Shown here piece by piece: positions 35,363 through 44,182 of a stretch of DNA of 64,000 nucleotides. A program made the position numbers and the translations under genes. Under the pieces are notes generated by a model that was not told where the DNA came from, did no database searches, and saw only the letters and a program-made list of their open reading frames with translations. Origin of the DNA: Sphingobacterium sp. (GTDB lineage: Bacteria; Bacteroidota; Bacteroidia; Sphingobacteriales; Sphingobacteriaceae). The stretch lies in assembly GCA_031277685.1 (NCBI GenBank), contig JAITLV010000013.1, positions 1 through 64,000 on the forward strand, written 5' to 3'. The first letter of the stretch is position 1, and each line of letters opens with the position of its first letter.

Positions 35363-35959
35363 ATGAAAAAAATGAAAAAATCAACGATGAAAAAATCAAT
35401 TGCATTCATAGCTCTTATCATCGGAGCGCTTGGAGTAAAAGCACAACAAATAGAAATTATCCCGAAAGCAGGCATCAATATTGGAAGTCAGTCTATTAAA
35501 GATGGGATCAATGGAAAAAGTAAAGTTGGTTTTCAGGGTGGTCTAGGTTTAAACCTTGCAACTGGAGCACCCGGTTTTTCGGTTCAGCCTGAACTAAACT
35601 TTGTTAACAAAGGAGCATCCTACAATATTGGATCAATCAAGGAAAAAATTAATGTTAATTATTTAGAACTTCCTGTATTAGCAAAATACGCTTATGGGCC
35701 GATATATGTAAATGCAGGTCCTTCAATCGGTTTGCGTACCGGGCAGGATGATAAATCTAAGCTAGCACTCGGGAATCTCAAAAAAGTTGATTTTGGCGTA
35801 CAGATGGGCTTAGGTCTCGCGCTACAAGCAGGTCTTGGGAAGTTCATCATCGATGGCCGATATAATCTAGGGCTTAGCAATATTTCTGAGATTAAAGGGC
35901 AGAATATTAAAAACAGAGGCATGCAATTTTCTTTAGGCTATGCAATACCTTTAAAATAG
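35363..35959 (+). CDS. PorT-like outer membrane beta-barrel protein (copy 1)
   Basis: The frame opens at TTG 35330; ATG at 35363 gives MKKMKKSTMKKSIAFIALII and a signal peptide ending VKAQQ (alternative ATGs at 35372 and 35387). The mature ~170 residues are PorT/OMP_b-brl strands: PKAGINIGSQSI, KVGFQGGLGLNL, GFSVQPELNFVNKGAS, YLELPVLAKYAYGPIYVNAGPSIGL, FSLGYAIPLK. It is probably a small 8-strand barrel. It precedes a LytS-like kinase gene; the same pair occurs again at 42-44 kb. Confidence 0.82.
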   Translation: MKKMKKSTMKKSIAFIALIIGALGVKAQQIEIIPKAGINIGSQSIKDGINGKSKVGFQGGLGLNLATGAPGFSVQPELNFVNKGASYNIGSIKEKINVNYLELPVLAKYAYGPIYVNAGPSIGLRTGQDDKSKLALGNLKKVDFGVQMGLGLALQAGLGKFIIDGRYNLGLSNISEIKGQNIKNRGMQFSLGYAIPLK

Positions 35960-35971
35960 ACAGTTTTCTGA

Positions 35972-36015
35972 GCGTGTCAGGGTATATGCAATCTCTGACC
36001 GCTTTATTATTTTTC
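35972..36015 (+). terminator. terminator after PorT-like gene 1
   Basis: GCGTGTCAG and CTGACCGC pair with one bulged T, followed by TTTATTATTTTT. It separates the barrel gene from the kinase gene. The 305-base gap to the kinase holds nothing else but its upstream region. Confidence 0.65.
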
Positions 36016-36265
36016 CTTATCCCGATTTTGATGAACCTACAATCCTATTGTAAGTGCTGTTCCTCATCTATAGCCCATGTTATTGAACGGTTCATTGATC
36101 GCCAATTATAAATTTCAATCTTGAAAATTAACAGTTCACTAATTAAATTTATCATTTCAGCGAAAAATATAATTTTCGGAACAAGCGAACACTTAACTTG
36201 CAACAGCGTTTAGGAAAAAAAACAAATTATCACATTGAACCGTTTGGTACTCTAAGGAAACACGA

Positions 36266-37336
36266 ATGATTGAGCATAAAATCAAAAGGACTATTTTCAT
36301 ACTTTTCGCCTTTATAGGCTCAGTTGGAACCATGTTTTTAATGGATCCATCTGCTCCCTATTGGTATGACTATTTTCAAAGGTCTGTAGGGAATATCGCT
36401 CTAGATTATCTAACAACATTGGCCTACTGTGTTATGATATCAGAGGTAACAGTTTTTGTAGATAAAAAATTCAACAAACTGTTACCCTGGAACAAAAATC
36501 CGCTTAAAAGATTGCTTATCCAGACTTTTGTGCAAATACTTTCCGTATTGGTAATCAATATTTTATTATTTATCATATTGGACAACACGATGGACCTAAA
36601 AACTGAAGAATATTCCCACGAAATTATTAAGGCATACTGGGGCTGGGTAATTGGCAGTATTTTGATCACATTAATGATTGGTACAATTAATGCCGGTAGT
36701 TACCTGATCTCAAATTGGAAAAAAGTTGAGACCGAAATAGCTGAACATAAAATTAAATCTGCACAGCACAAACAAGCTGCCGCGGAAGCAGAACTGCATG
36801 CCTTAAAACTCCAGCTTGACAATCATTTTGTATTTAACAATTTAAGTGTCCTTTCCGAACTCATATTAAAGGATCAAAAGCTGGGGTTTAAATACGCAGA
36901 GAACTTTGCCAAGGTTTACCGTTATCTTTTGGTCAATTCAAAAATCAATCTGATTTCCTTAAAAGAAGAGTTACGATTTTTAGATGCCTATCTATTTCTT
37001 ATTAAAAATCGTCTAGGTGAAGGTGTTGTGTTTAAAATAAACATTGAGGATTCAAAATTACATATGAGAATTCCACCGATTACCGTTCAACTGCTGATTG
37101 AAAATGCTTTGAAACATAATCAGACCAGCTCAGAATCTCCGCTCGCTATCCGGGTATTTACAAATGGAAGCAACGAATTGGTAGTACAAAATTCGATCAT
37201 TCCTTTGATGAATAAACCGGATTCCGCAGGAATTGGATTAAACAATATTATTAGCCGATATAACCTAATTTCCGAGGTTCAGCCTGAAGTTAAACAAACC
37301 CAGCACCTTTTTATAGTTAAAGTACCACTCATATGA
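36266..37336 (+). CDS. LytS-like sensor histidine kinase
   Basis: 356 residues. Four transmembrane helices in the first ~150 residues precede a short coiled linker and the His_kinase (PF06580-type) domain: LQLDNHFVFNNL at 182-193, with phospho-acceptor H187, then an ATPase lid with LLIENALKHN (N box) and DSAGIGLNNIISRYNLI (G box). It would phosphorylate the LytTR regulator whose ATG overlaps its stop by 4 bases. No large extracellular sensor is visible, so it probably senses within or at the membrane. Confidence 0.9.
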   Translation: MIEHKIKRTIFILFAFIGSVGTMFLMDPSAPYWYDYFQRSVGNIALDYLTTLAYCVMISEVTVFVDKKFNKLLPWNKNPLKRLLIQTFVQILSVLVINILLFIILDNTMDLKTEEYSHEIIKAYWGWVIGSILITLMIGTINAGSYLISNWKKVETEIAEHKIKSAQHKQAAAEAELHALKLQLDNHFVFNNLSVLSELILKDQKLGFKYAENFAKVYRYLLVNSKINLISLKEELRFLDAYLFLIKNRLGEGVVFKINIEDSKLHMRIPPITVQLLIENALKHNQTSSESPLAIRVFTNGSNELVVQNSIIPLMNKPDSAGIGLNNIISRYNLISEVQPEVKQTQHLFIVKVPLI

Positions 37337-38097
37337 AAAATACAAAAATACTGATTCTAGAAGATGAAAAACCCAATGCTGAGCGATTAGAACGGCTATT
37401 ATTGGAGTTGAGGCCCAATGCCCAAATATTGGCTGTTTTGGAATCTGTAAAACAGGCAATTGCATGGTTAAAAGAAAATGAAGCTCCTGACCTGATTATG
37501 ATGGATGTCAGGCTTTCGGACGGACTAAGCTTTGAAGTATTTAATCATATCGAAATCATTACTCCAATTATCTTTACAACTGCTTATGATGAATATGCTG
37601 TTAAAGCTTTCAAGTATAACAGTGTAGATTATCTGCTGAAACCCATCGAGAGCGACGAGCTTGAAGCAGCCCTTAAGGATTTTGATGAAATGAGCAAACC
37701 TAAGGGGAAGCTTGATCCGGCAATAGAAAATTTACTCAGTTACTTACAGCCAAAACAATATCGTACGCGGTTTTTGCTCCCATTTAGAGATAGCTATAAG
37801 TCTGTTCTGGTCAGCAACATTGCCTATTTTTATACAGAATTGAATGTTACCTGTGCTAAATTACTTACAGGCGAGATAGAGGTCATCCCCCACTCTCTTG
37901 AACAGCTCGAACAGGAGCTGGATACAAAATCTTTCTTTCGTGTAAGCCGTCAGTTTATATTACAGATAGATTCCATAAAACAAGTCCACAATTACTTTAA
38001 TGGGAAACTTAAAGTCGAATTAAAAAACAGCCCTGAGGTAGAAGTAATCATAAGTAGAAAGAAAGCTGTATTGCTCAAGTCATGGTTAGGATATTAA
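37333..38097 (+). CDS. LytTR-family response regulator
   Basis: 254 residues. The receiver domain at about 5-120 has the acidic pair ED at 10-11, phospho-acceptor D58 (LIMMDVRLSDG) and K103 (LLKPIE). The LytTR DNA-binding domain is at about 145-254 (RFLLPFRDSYKSVLVSNIAYFY, FFRVSRQFILQIDSIKQV, VIISRKKAVLLKSWLG). LytTR proteins bind pairs of 9-bp direct repeats; the phased repeats ahead of the second efflux operon are a candidate target. It is translationally coupled to the kinase. Confidence 0.93.
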   Translation: MKNTKILILEDEKPNAERLERLLLELRPNAQILAVLESVKQAIAWLKENEAPDLIMMDVRLSDGLSFEVFNHIEIITPIIFTTAYDEYAVKAFKYNSVDYLLKPIESDELEAALKDFDEMSKPKGKLDPAIENLLSYLQPKQYRTRFLLPFRDSYKSVLVSNIAYFYTELNVTCAKLLTGEIEVIPHSLEQLEQELDTKSFFRVSRQFILQIDSIKQVHNYFNGKLKVELKNSPEVEVIISRKKAVLLKSWLGY

Positions 38098-38369
38098 TTT
38101 ACCATTATATGTATGGATTATAAATAAAGAAATTGTGTTTTTCAAAATCCGACAACCCGTAATAAAATCTACAGATTAACTCAAGTGAGGATATAGTAAA
38201 ACCTGAAGAGAACAGCTATGTTTCTAAATGATTCGTAGCCAATTTTTTTCAGGTTAGCTAACTCGAAAAATCAGCTACCGATCCTAATCAAGGTTTAACT
38301 GACTTAACATCTATTCTGCCCGTATTTCTATGGCGAACATAAATGATTTACATCTCTGAAAATTATAAT

Positions 38370-39311
38370 ATGAAAAAAAATATTACTTGGGTTACACGGG
38401 GTAAACTTTCTAACGGAAATGAACTTGAACAATTTCATTTCAAACCCAATACGACCAACAGAGCAACAGGATCTATCGTTTCTTTCTTCCATTATCCAAT
38501 TCAGGTTAAAAAAAGACCTCCTAAACTGAATGGAACAAATGCCCAATATTATAAAGGAATTGCAACTTTAACCTATATTCTATCTGGTGAAGTGACGCAG
38601 ATGGACAAAAAAAGAGGTAAAGAGAAGATTTATTCAGGTGGCCTTATTTGGGTAAAATCAGGTAGAGGTGTTATGTATGAAGAAGTGTTTAACACGGAAG
38701 CCAATTCCCTACGTGACTACGTTTTTGGTATGAAGTTCTGGATTAATCTCCCTTCAAAAATAAAATCGGAAGATCCAGCATATATCAAGATCAACTGCGA
38801 AAAAATTCCTAGAATGTGTCTTGGTGAAAGTATTGGATGGATTAAAGTGCTTCTTGGGAATTATAGATCCTACATATCTATTTTGCCCACATATTCTCGA
38901 CAATTTATTTACCATATCTCTATAAATGCGGGAGCAAAATTCTCCATATCAACCGAAGTACTTTTGGAATACGCCTTATTTGTTCTTGGAAAAGCTTTAG
39001 TGATAAATGGTATAGAGTACAATAATGGAACATTAATAGAATTTGAAGTGAGTGAAACTGAAATCGAAATCTCCAATATATCTGCTTTGCCCTCCGAAAT
39101 AATTCTATACGGAGGTGAACATTATTCAGAACCAATAACATCCCAAGAAGCCGTCTTTATGAACTCAAAGCAAGAAGTAGAAAAAGCCTGCGAAGACTTC
39201 TTTAGAGGTAAATATCGAAAAAATCTATATGATCAAACACCGGATTTTCTAGCTACCCACTTGCCAGAATATAAAAATCTACGGAGAAGTTCTTTCAACA
39301 AGGAAAGTTAA
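38370..39311 (+). CDS. pirin-family protein
   Basis: About 313 residues from the ATG at 38370; an upstream in-frame ATG at 38343 adds nine residues. The pirin cupin features are present: FFHYPIQVKKRPPKLNG, IATLTYILSGEVTQMDKKRG, GGLIWVKSGRGVMYEEVF, FGMKFWINLPSK, and the C-terminal IILYGGEHYSEPI and AVFMNSKQEVEKACEDFFRGK. The usual metal-binding HxH/HxxxxE set is weakened: ATLTYILSG lacks the typical histidines and HSE is replaced by YEE. It may be a non-metal or altered pirin. Role unknown; it stands alone. Confidence 0.82.
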   Translation: MKKNITWVTRGKLSNGNELEQFHFKPNTTNRATGSIVSFFHYPIQVKKRPPKLNGTNAQYYKGIATLTYILSGEVTQMDKKRGKEKIYSGGLIWVKSGRGVMYEEVFNTEANSLRDYVFGMKFWINLPSKIKSEDPAYIKINCEKIPRMCLGESIGWIKVLLGNYRSYISILPTYSRQFIYHISINAGAKFSISTEVLLEYALFVLGKALVINGIEYNNGTLIEFEVSETEIEISNISALPSEIILYGGEHYSEPITSQEAVFMNSKQEVEKACEDFFRGKYRKNLYDQTPDFLATHLPEYKNLRRSSFNKES

Positions 39312-39376
39312 TTAGCTCTTGGCGATTTATATGTTGAAAAAAATTACAGAATATTTAAGCAATTAGAACTACTTAA

Positions 39377-39910
39377 ATGATAAGAGGTAAAGACGATAAA
39401 AGAAGTCCCAGAAAGTTACTTACCATCGAGCTGGCATTGTTCTGGCTATATATTTTGGTCAATTTAATCATAGGCCTCCTTTTTGTTTCAACTGAACTTG
39501 TAGAAACCATCGGAAAGCTCATCGTCACCTTATTTCCCCTCGGACTATATGTTACTATATTTTCCATGAACAAAACCTCAGCGCTCGAATTATTGTTATT
39601 TTTCCGCTTAATTGCTTTACATGCCTTTCAGGTTACAATGTATTATCTATTTGAAGATGGCGCTATTGAAACAAACATGTTTGTAAAATTAGCAACATCA
39701 CCCCCTTATGGAATTAATATGTTAGACAGTGCCTATTTATTTTCAATTTTTTTGGGATGTGTATTGTATATTCCCCCTATGCTATTAGCAATTTACCAAA
39801 TAAGAAGAAAAAAAAAATTATCATGGAGATGTCGAAAATGGGCGCTTTACACCGGAATCCTCCTCATTATCGTTTCTTTAATATTACCATATTTTACTAA
39901 CAGTCGATAA
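39377..39910 (+). CDS. four-TM membrane protein, unknown
   Basis: 177 residues with four predicted transmembrane helices (about 15-38, 44-62, 68-88 and 140-170 as two closely spaced segments) and basic ends (MIRGKDDKRSPRK, RRKKKLSWRCRK). I recognise no family. It follows the pirin gene by 65 bases on the same strand and could share its transcript. Confidence 0.6.
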   Translation: MIRGKDDKRSPRKLLTIELALFWLYILVNLIIGLLFVSTELVETIGKLIVTLFPLGLYVTIFSMNKTSALELLLFFRLIALHAFQVTMYYLFEDGAIETNMFVKLATSPPYGINMLDSAYLFSIFLGCVLYIPPMLLAIYQIRRKKKLSWRCRKWALYTGILLIIVSLILPYFTNSR

Positions 39911-40070
39911 ATAAATACTGATAATGAATAACCAATAATGGGTCACTACTCGATATCAGAAATTAATGCATATAAATATATCAACCAGAACAAAATCCAA
40001 CCGTATTTCAGGATACACTATACAGAAATTCTCAATCAATAAAACATATAATATCTAATAATTTTTATTT

Positions 40071-40400
40071 ATGAAAACATTAACGAAACTTAAAGATCTT
40101 ATATCCATTCATTTTAATGAATCGCCATACTTTATCTTTGGCAAGAAATACCATTCGATACTTTCAGAGGAATTGAGCCCCTGGTATTGCTACACCATTA
40201 AAGGAGGGCATTCTATTCTGGCGTTAATTTCAGGTAACTTTAGCACAAAAAATCCAAACTCATGGCCTGATGAGCTTATCCCCTGCCCAATTAAATTAGT
40301 GACGAAAGATTATAGAATTCTAAAAGGATTTCCGGTAATAGTATTAGATAACATCGAGATAACTAACACATTCAACAATCCGGACAATTTAGAATTCTAA
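40071..40400 (+). CDS. small hypothetical protein
   Basis: 109 residues, no signal peptide and no membrane helix. Features: FNESPYFIFGKKYHSILSEE near the start, a middle with GGHSILALISGNFSTKN, and LIPCPIKLVTKDY. I recognise no family. Codon use matches its neighbours, which supports a real gene. Confidence 0.5.
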   Translation: MKTLTKLKDLISIHFNESPYFIFGKKYHSILSEELSPWYCYTIKGGHSILALISGNFSTKNPNSWPDELIPCPIKLVTKDYRILKGFPVIVLDNIEITNTFNNPDNLEF

Positions 40401-40487
40401 ATCCCCAATTATTTATAATCACTATATACGGCTTTTAGCCTGTCAATTGAATGCAAAATAAAAGAAACATTAATAATCTAAACAACC

Positions 40488-40961
40488 ATGTATACACCAT
40501 TGGAAATAATACGGGAGTGGTATATAAGCCTTCCTTTAAACACGCAAATTGAATTGTGTAACCTTACATTTCTATATCATTACGATGAAGAAATAATGAA
40601 CGAAATTGATGACAGCAAGAGAAATAGCAAATATCTTGATTTCATGAGATCCGAATTCCTTGAAGAAACAGAAATCATCCAGAGAACTCTCTTTCTTCGC
40701 TCTTTGTTTGATTTTTCTATGTATAACCGGGCAACTGAGGAAGATTGGGATGTTTTATTGGACCGTAATCTAGACCTTAAAAATAGAATAACGAAGCTTG
40801 GCAAATCAACCAAAAAGATAGATGATATGTTAAACAATTGGTCTGATAGAAAATACCACTGGATCAGTGTCTGTAAAAAATGGAAGGAAGTTAAAGAAAA
40901 ACACCTAAGTAACAATCTATTGGATTTATACATTATCTCTTGCAAATGGGACTTTGATTAG
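40488..40961 (+). CDS. hypothetical helical protein
   Basis: 157 residues, charged and probably all-helical, without signal peptide or membrane helix (PLEIIREWYISLPLNTQIEL, NEIDDSKRNSKYLDFMRSEF, WISVCKKWKEVKEKHLSN). I recognise no family. It follows the 109-residue gene by 87 bases and could be paired with it; a toxin-antitoxin or effector-immunity relation is possible but nothing in the sequence demonstrates it. Confidence 0.5.
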   Translation: MYTPLEIIREWYISLPLNTQIELCNLTFLYHYDEEIMNEIDDSKRNSKYLDFMRSEFLEETEIIQRTLFLRSLFDFSMYNRATEEDWDVLLDRNLDLKNRITKLGKSTKKIDDMLNNWSDRKYHWISVCKKWKEVKEKHLSNNLLDLYIISCKWDFD

Positions 40962-41177
40962 AAAATATTTCAATAACAAGCATGTTCCCTTACCTGCCAA
41001 TAACCAATTATTAAGTACATCAGAAAAATGAAAACAGCTTAATTCTCCGACCATTTCAATAACACCAACTTTCTATAGCCGACCTTGGAAATAAATAACT
41101 TAAAAATCTAACTTTCGAATGAACATTGGACCTAACAATTCATTTGAAAGTTAGTGGTTTCAAATTAAAAAGCCATT

Positions 41178-41780
41178 ATGCAGAACCCACATACCTATTT
41201 CGAAAAAATCAGAGAAATCTCGAAATTTCCTGAACTCCCGACATTATCAGACAATCTAATAGCTGGGCTGACCGAATTATGTTTTTACAGAAAAACAATA
41301 CCGGCACCCGATATTATATTTGTTTTCGGTTCCAATATTCTTCATCAAGAAATTGGACAGCAGCTTTCTGAGCTCCTAAATAAATTTCAAGTACCCAGGG
41401 TAATTATAACTGGTGGAATTGCAAATTATAATTCCTCATTTTATGAACCAATTGCAGAATCTGAACTTATTTTTAAAAATGTACCCGATAATGATTTTCC
41501 AAATACCTGTTTTATTATTGAGAACAAATCTACGCATACACTAGAAAATGTCGATTATGCAAGAGCTCTTTACGACTTCTCGAAAGCCAAAAAAATCACA
41601 TTTATTTCTCATTCTTACTCTTCCATGCGTGCTTATCTTTCATTAAAGAAGTACTGTAATAAAACCGAGATTGGATATTATCCCGTCAAGGTCCCTACTG
41701 ACATTCCAAATATTTCAATAGATCTAGATAATTGGTTTGAAACTTCACATGGGAAAAAATTAGTCTGGGGGAATATCTAA
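41178..41780 (+). CDS. YdcF/DUF218-family protein, frameshifted near its end
   Basis: 200 residues. The DUF218 core is visible: APDIIFVFGSNILHQEIGQQ, VPRVIITGGIANYNSSFYEP with an acidic AESELIF, and the characteristic IIENKSTHTLENVDYARALY. Family members (YdcF, SanA, ElyC) act in envelope biogenesis or bind S-adenosylmethionine; I cannot assign a reaction here. The frame stops shortly after KKLVWG, at a G run; one extra G would continue into a protein-like 33-residue tail ending at 41875. So the gene is truncated by a one-base deletion, or the base was miscalled. Confidence 0.75.
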   Translation: MQNPHTYFEKIREISKFPELPTLSDNLIAGLTELCFYRKTIPAPDIIFVFGSNILHQEIGQQLSELLNKFQVPRVIITGGIANYNSSFYEPIAESELIFKNVPDNDFPNTCFIIENKSTHTLENVDYARALYDFSKAKKITFISHSYSSMRAYLSLKKYCNKTEIGYYPVKVPTDIPNISIDLDNWFETSHGKKLVWGNI

Positions 41781-41875
41781 GAATTAAAAAGTATGGAACC
41801 CGAGGTGATTTTCCAATTAAAGATATTCAAGTGCAGCTAAAAAAGATCGATAAAATGATTCACGAAGGCTCTTAA
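41771..41875 (+). pseudogene. out-of-frame C-terminal tail of the YdcF-like gene
   Basis: Thirty-four open codons plus a TAA, in the +1 frame directly after the G run (GGGGG at 41767-41771). They read EYLRIKKYGTRGDF, then a helical IKDIQVQLKKIDKMIHEG, as expected for the end of this family. It joins the main frame seamlessly if one G is inserted. Confidence 0.5.
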
Positions 41876-41909
41876 ATATTTAATATATGTAGAAAGGCCT
41901 TGTCAAAAC

Positions 41910-41928
41910 ATCATTGTTATACAATGAT
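41910..41928. terminator. AT-rich hairpin between convergent genes
   Basis: ATCATTGT, TAT, ACAATGAT: a perfect 8-bp stem with a 3-base loop, flanked by AAAAC on the left and TTTAAC on the right. It is between the YdcF-like gene and the second kinase. Confidence 0.45.
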
Positions 41929-42027
41929 TTAACAAAGAAATTGAATAGACAAACGATACATCATTCGATTGTCTAAATTATAAAGTGTAGAAGCTACGAT
42001 TAAATAGTTTAGCAAACCTTTGTAATA

Positions 42028-43098
42028 CTATATAAGTGGAACTTTAACAACACAAAAATGTGAGGTTCGCTTGATCTCAGGCCTTAATTCTGATATTAAA
42101 CTATATCGGTTTATAATATTGATCAGTCCATTTTCGGCCCCCTCCGATGTGCTAGCTAAAGAAAATATAGTATTATTAATAACTAATTGGTCCTCTTTAT
42201 TCGTATATAAATTTATAATCAAAGGAGACGCTAAACTTATTTCATTGTGATTCAAGGCATTTTCTATGAGCAATAGCACGGTACCCGGTGGGATCCTTTT
42301 AAACAAAATAGTATCGTCTATATCGATATTGAAAACGACTTCTTTCCCAATACGGATTTTGACAAGAAATAAATAAGCGTCTAAAAATCGTAACTCTTCT
42401 TTTAAGGAAACCAGACTCACCTTTGAATTGATCAAAAGATAACGGTAAACCTTGGCAAAATTTTCTACATAGTCCACTCCCATAAGCTGATCTTTTAAGA
42501 TTAGCTTAGAAAGAATCTTCAGATTATTATATACAAAATTATTGTCAAATTGCAGCTTAACTGCCTGAAGCTCCGTCTCGGCAGCGATCTGTTTTAGCTC
42601 GGCTTCTTTAATCCTTTGCTCAGCCTCTTCTATTTCTATTATTTTGCCATTTGTAATCAGATAATTAACGCTATTAACAACACTTAGTAATAATGTGACA
42701 ACAGCACTACCTATTAACCACTTCCAATACCCAAAGATCATTTCTGGGATAGAATCCTCTGATATGATTTGATATAGAAAAACGTCTGCAAAAAAAACTA
42801 AAACATTAACCATCAATGCACTTGAAATTTGGACAACGACCTGAATAAACAGCCTCTTGATGGGATCATCATTCCAAGGCAAAGTACTATTTAACTTCCT
42901 TTCAAAAAAAAGAGTAAGCTCCATAATTATTGTGAGAAAACCCAAGGTGGCTACCCAATCCATTAACATGATGTTTTCAGACCGACGAAAATAAGTGTTC
43001 CAATATGCTTCAGAAGGTTCGATCATAGATAAAACAATATTTAAGCAGAGGAATGTAAATAAAATGAAAACAGCTTTTTTGATTCTATTCTCGATCAT
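42028..43098 (-). CDS. LytS-like kinase paralogue lacking the phospho-acceptor His
   Basis: 356 residues, the same length as the other kinase and alignable over its whole length without gaps in the parts I compared. The key box reads LQFDNNFVYNNL, so the phospho-acceptor histidine is Asn187. The N box (ENALNHN) and a degraded G box (EGAENGLINIINRYSLI, with GIG replaced by ENG) suggest that ATP binding and transfer are weakened too. There is no response regulator next to it. It may be a pseudokinase that modulates the first kinase, or a decaying copy. Confidence 0.88.
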   Translation of the reverse strand: MIENRIKKAVFILFTFLCLNIVLSMIEPSEAYWNTYFRRSENIMLMDWVATLGFLTIIMELTLFFERKLNSTLPWNDDPIKRLFIQVVVQISSALMVNVLVFFADVFLYQIISEDSIPEMIFGYWKWLIGSAVVTLLLSVVNSVNYLITNGKIIEIEEAEQRIKEAELKQIAAETELQAVKLQFDNNFVYNNLKILSKLILKDQLMGVDYVENFAKVYRYLLINSKVSLVSLKEELRFLDAYLFLVKIRIGKEVVFNIDIDDTILFKRIPPGTVLLLIENALNHNEISLASPLIINLYTNKEDQLVINNTIFSLASTSEGAENGLINIINRYSLISELRPEIKRTSHFCVVKVPLI

Positions 43099-43304
43099 TA
43101 ATTGCGTAGTGTTAAAATTAAGTTAGTCCTTCAGAACATCCATACAGCGTATTCTATCCCCCCGATTATATTATTGGCCTTAAACCCTATGATATATGTC
43201 CATTTCTGCTAATATTGTATTATCTACTATCCAAAATAATTCATACAATTCTGTTAGATTCAGAAGAAACATGTGAGTTCAAAAAAGGAAGGAAAATAAT
43301 GTCT

Positions 43305-43335
43305 TGGGATTTCAATAGAAATTTTTGAAATCCCA
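43305..43335 (-). terminator. terminator of PorT-like gene 2
   Basis: TGGGATTTCAA / TTGAAATCCCA, a perfect 11-bp stem with a 9-base loop, starting about 9 bases past the stop on the minus strand, followed by an AT-rich run. Confidence 0.7.
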
Positions 43336-43343
43336 GAAAGCAT

Positions 43344-43916
43344 CTATTTCAAGCGCAGCGCATACCCAAGTGATATAAGAAATCCCCTATTTTTAAGGTC
43401 TGCTTCTTGATCTTTTGAAATTTTGCTAAGGCCCAAACCGTAACGAAGATCCAAAATTAACTTACCTTTTTCACTCATCGGAACAGCAAATCCACCTCCT
43501 AATTGCAAACCTAAATCTATCTTTTTCAAATCTCCCATTACACTTTCAGCTTTTTTGGAGCTACCAAGTAGAAGACCAACTGATGGTCCTGCATTAAGAA
43601 AAACTGGGCCTATACTGTATTTGGCCAAAACAGGCAATTCGAGGTAATTCAGGTTATAGTTACTCTTTTTGCCAAGTACTGTATACGAGGCCCCTTTACT
43701 GATATAGTTAATCTCGGGCTGTACCGAAAACCCTGGTAATTTCGTGTAGATATTGAGTCCAAAACCTGTTTGAAAGCCAACTTTACTTTTTCCATTACCG
43801 CCTTTAGAGGACTGATTGGATATATTAATCCCTCCGTTGCTCATTAATTCAAGTTGTTGAGCTTTTGTTGACATAGCACCTAAAATAAGTGCTATTGCTA
43901 CGATTGTTTTTTTCAT
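43344..43916 (-). CDS. PorT-like outer membrane beta-barrel protein (copy 2)
   Basis: The open frame runs 54 codons further, but ATG at 43916 begins MKKTIVAIALILGAMSTKAQQ, a normal signal peptide, so I start there (190 residues). The mature part parallels copy 1 step by step: NGGINISNQSSK, KVGFQTGFGLNI, GFSVQPEINYISKGAS, YLELPVLAKYSIGPVFLNAGPSVGL, ISLGYALRLK. It is followed, in the same direction, by the degenerate kinase, mirroring the copy-1 layout. Confidence 0.82.
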   Translation of the reverse strand: MKKTIVAIALILGAMSTKAQQLELMSNGGINISNQSSKGGNGKSKVGFQTGFGLNIYTKLPGFSVQPEINYISKGASYTVLGKKSNYNLNYLELPVLAKYSIGPVFLNAGPSVGLLLGSSKKAESVMGDLKKIDLGLQLGGGFAVPMSEKGKLILDLRYGLGLSKISKDQEADLKNRGFLISLGYALRLK

Positions 43917-44182
43917 TTTTATTTTACTGATTTTCAAATAATTGTTTAATGCCGCAAGGTAGCCAAAAACAGGTCCGTCTATTTTTTTGAATTTGTTGAA
44001 GTGTAAAAAATCGGCAATGAAATAAAAAAAATGCGGGTTAAAATAAACTGATAACCTTTCAAAAAGAAATTTACGCACTTACTAAGGCATCATTAGTATA
44101 AAGGTATCCGTTCGCTGCCCTTAATGATACAAAGGAGTAATAGCTAAACCGGAAACAAGAAAAGCTATCTCGAAAAGAATGC

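Noticed and set aside
40071..40961. Toxin-antitoxin pair reading of the two small genes
   Set aside because: They are consecutive and small, but no toxin or antitoxin motif is visible and the 87-base gap is not typical of such pairs.
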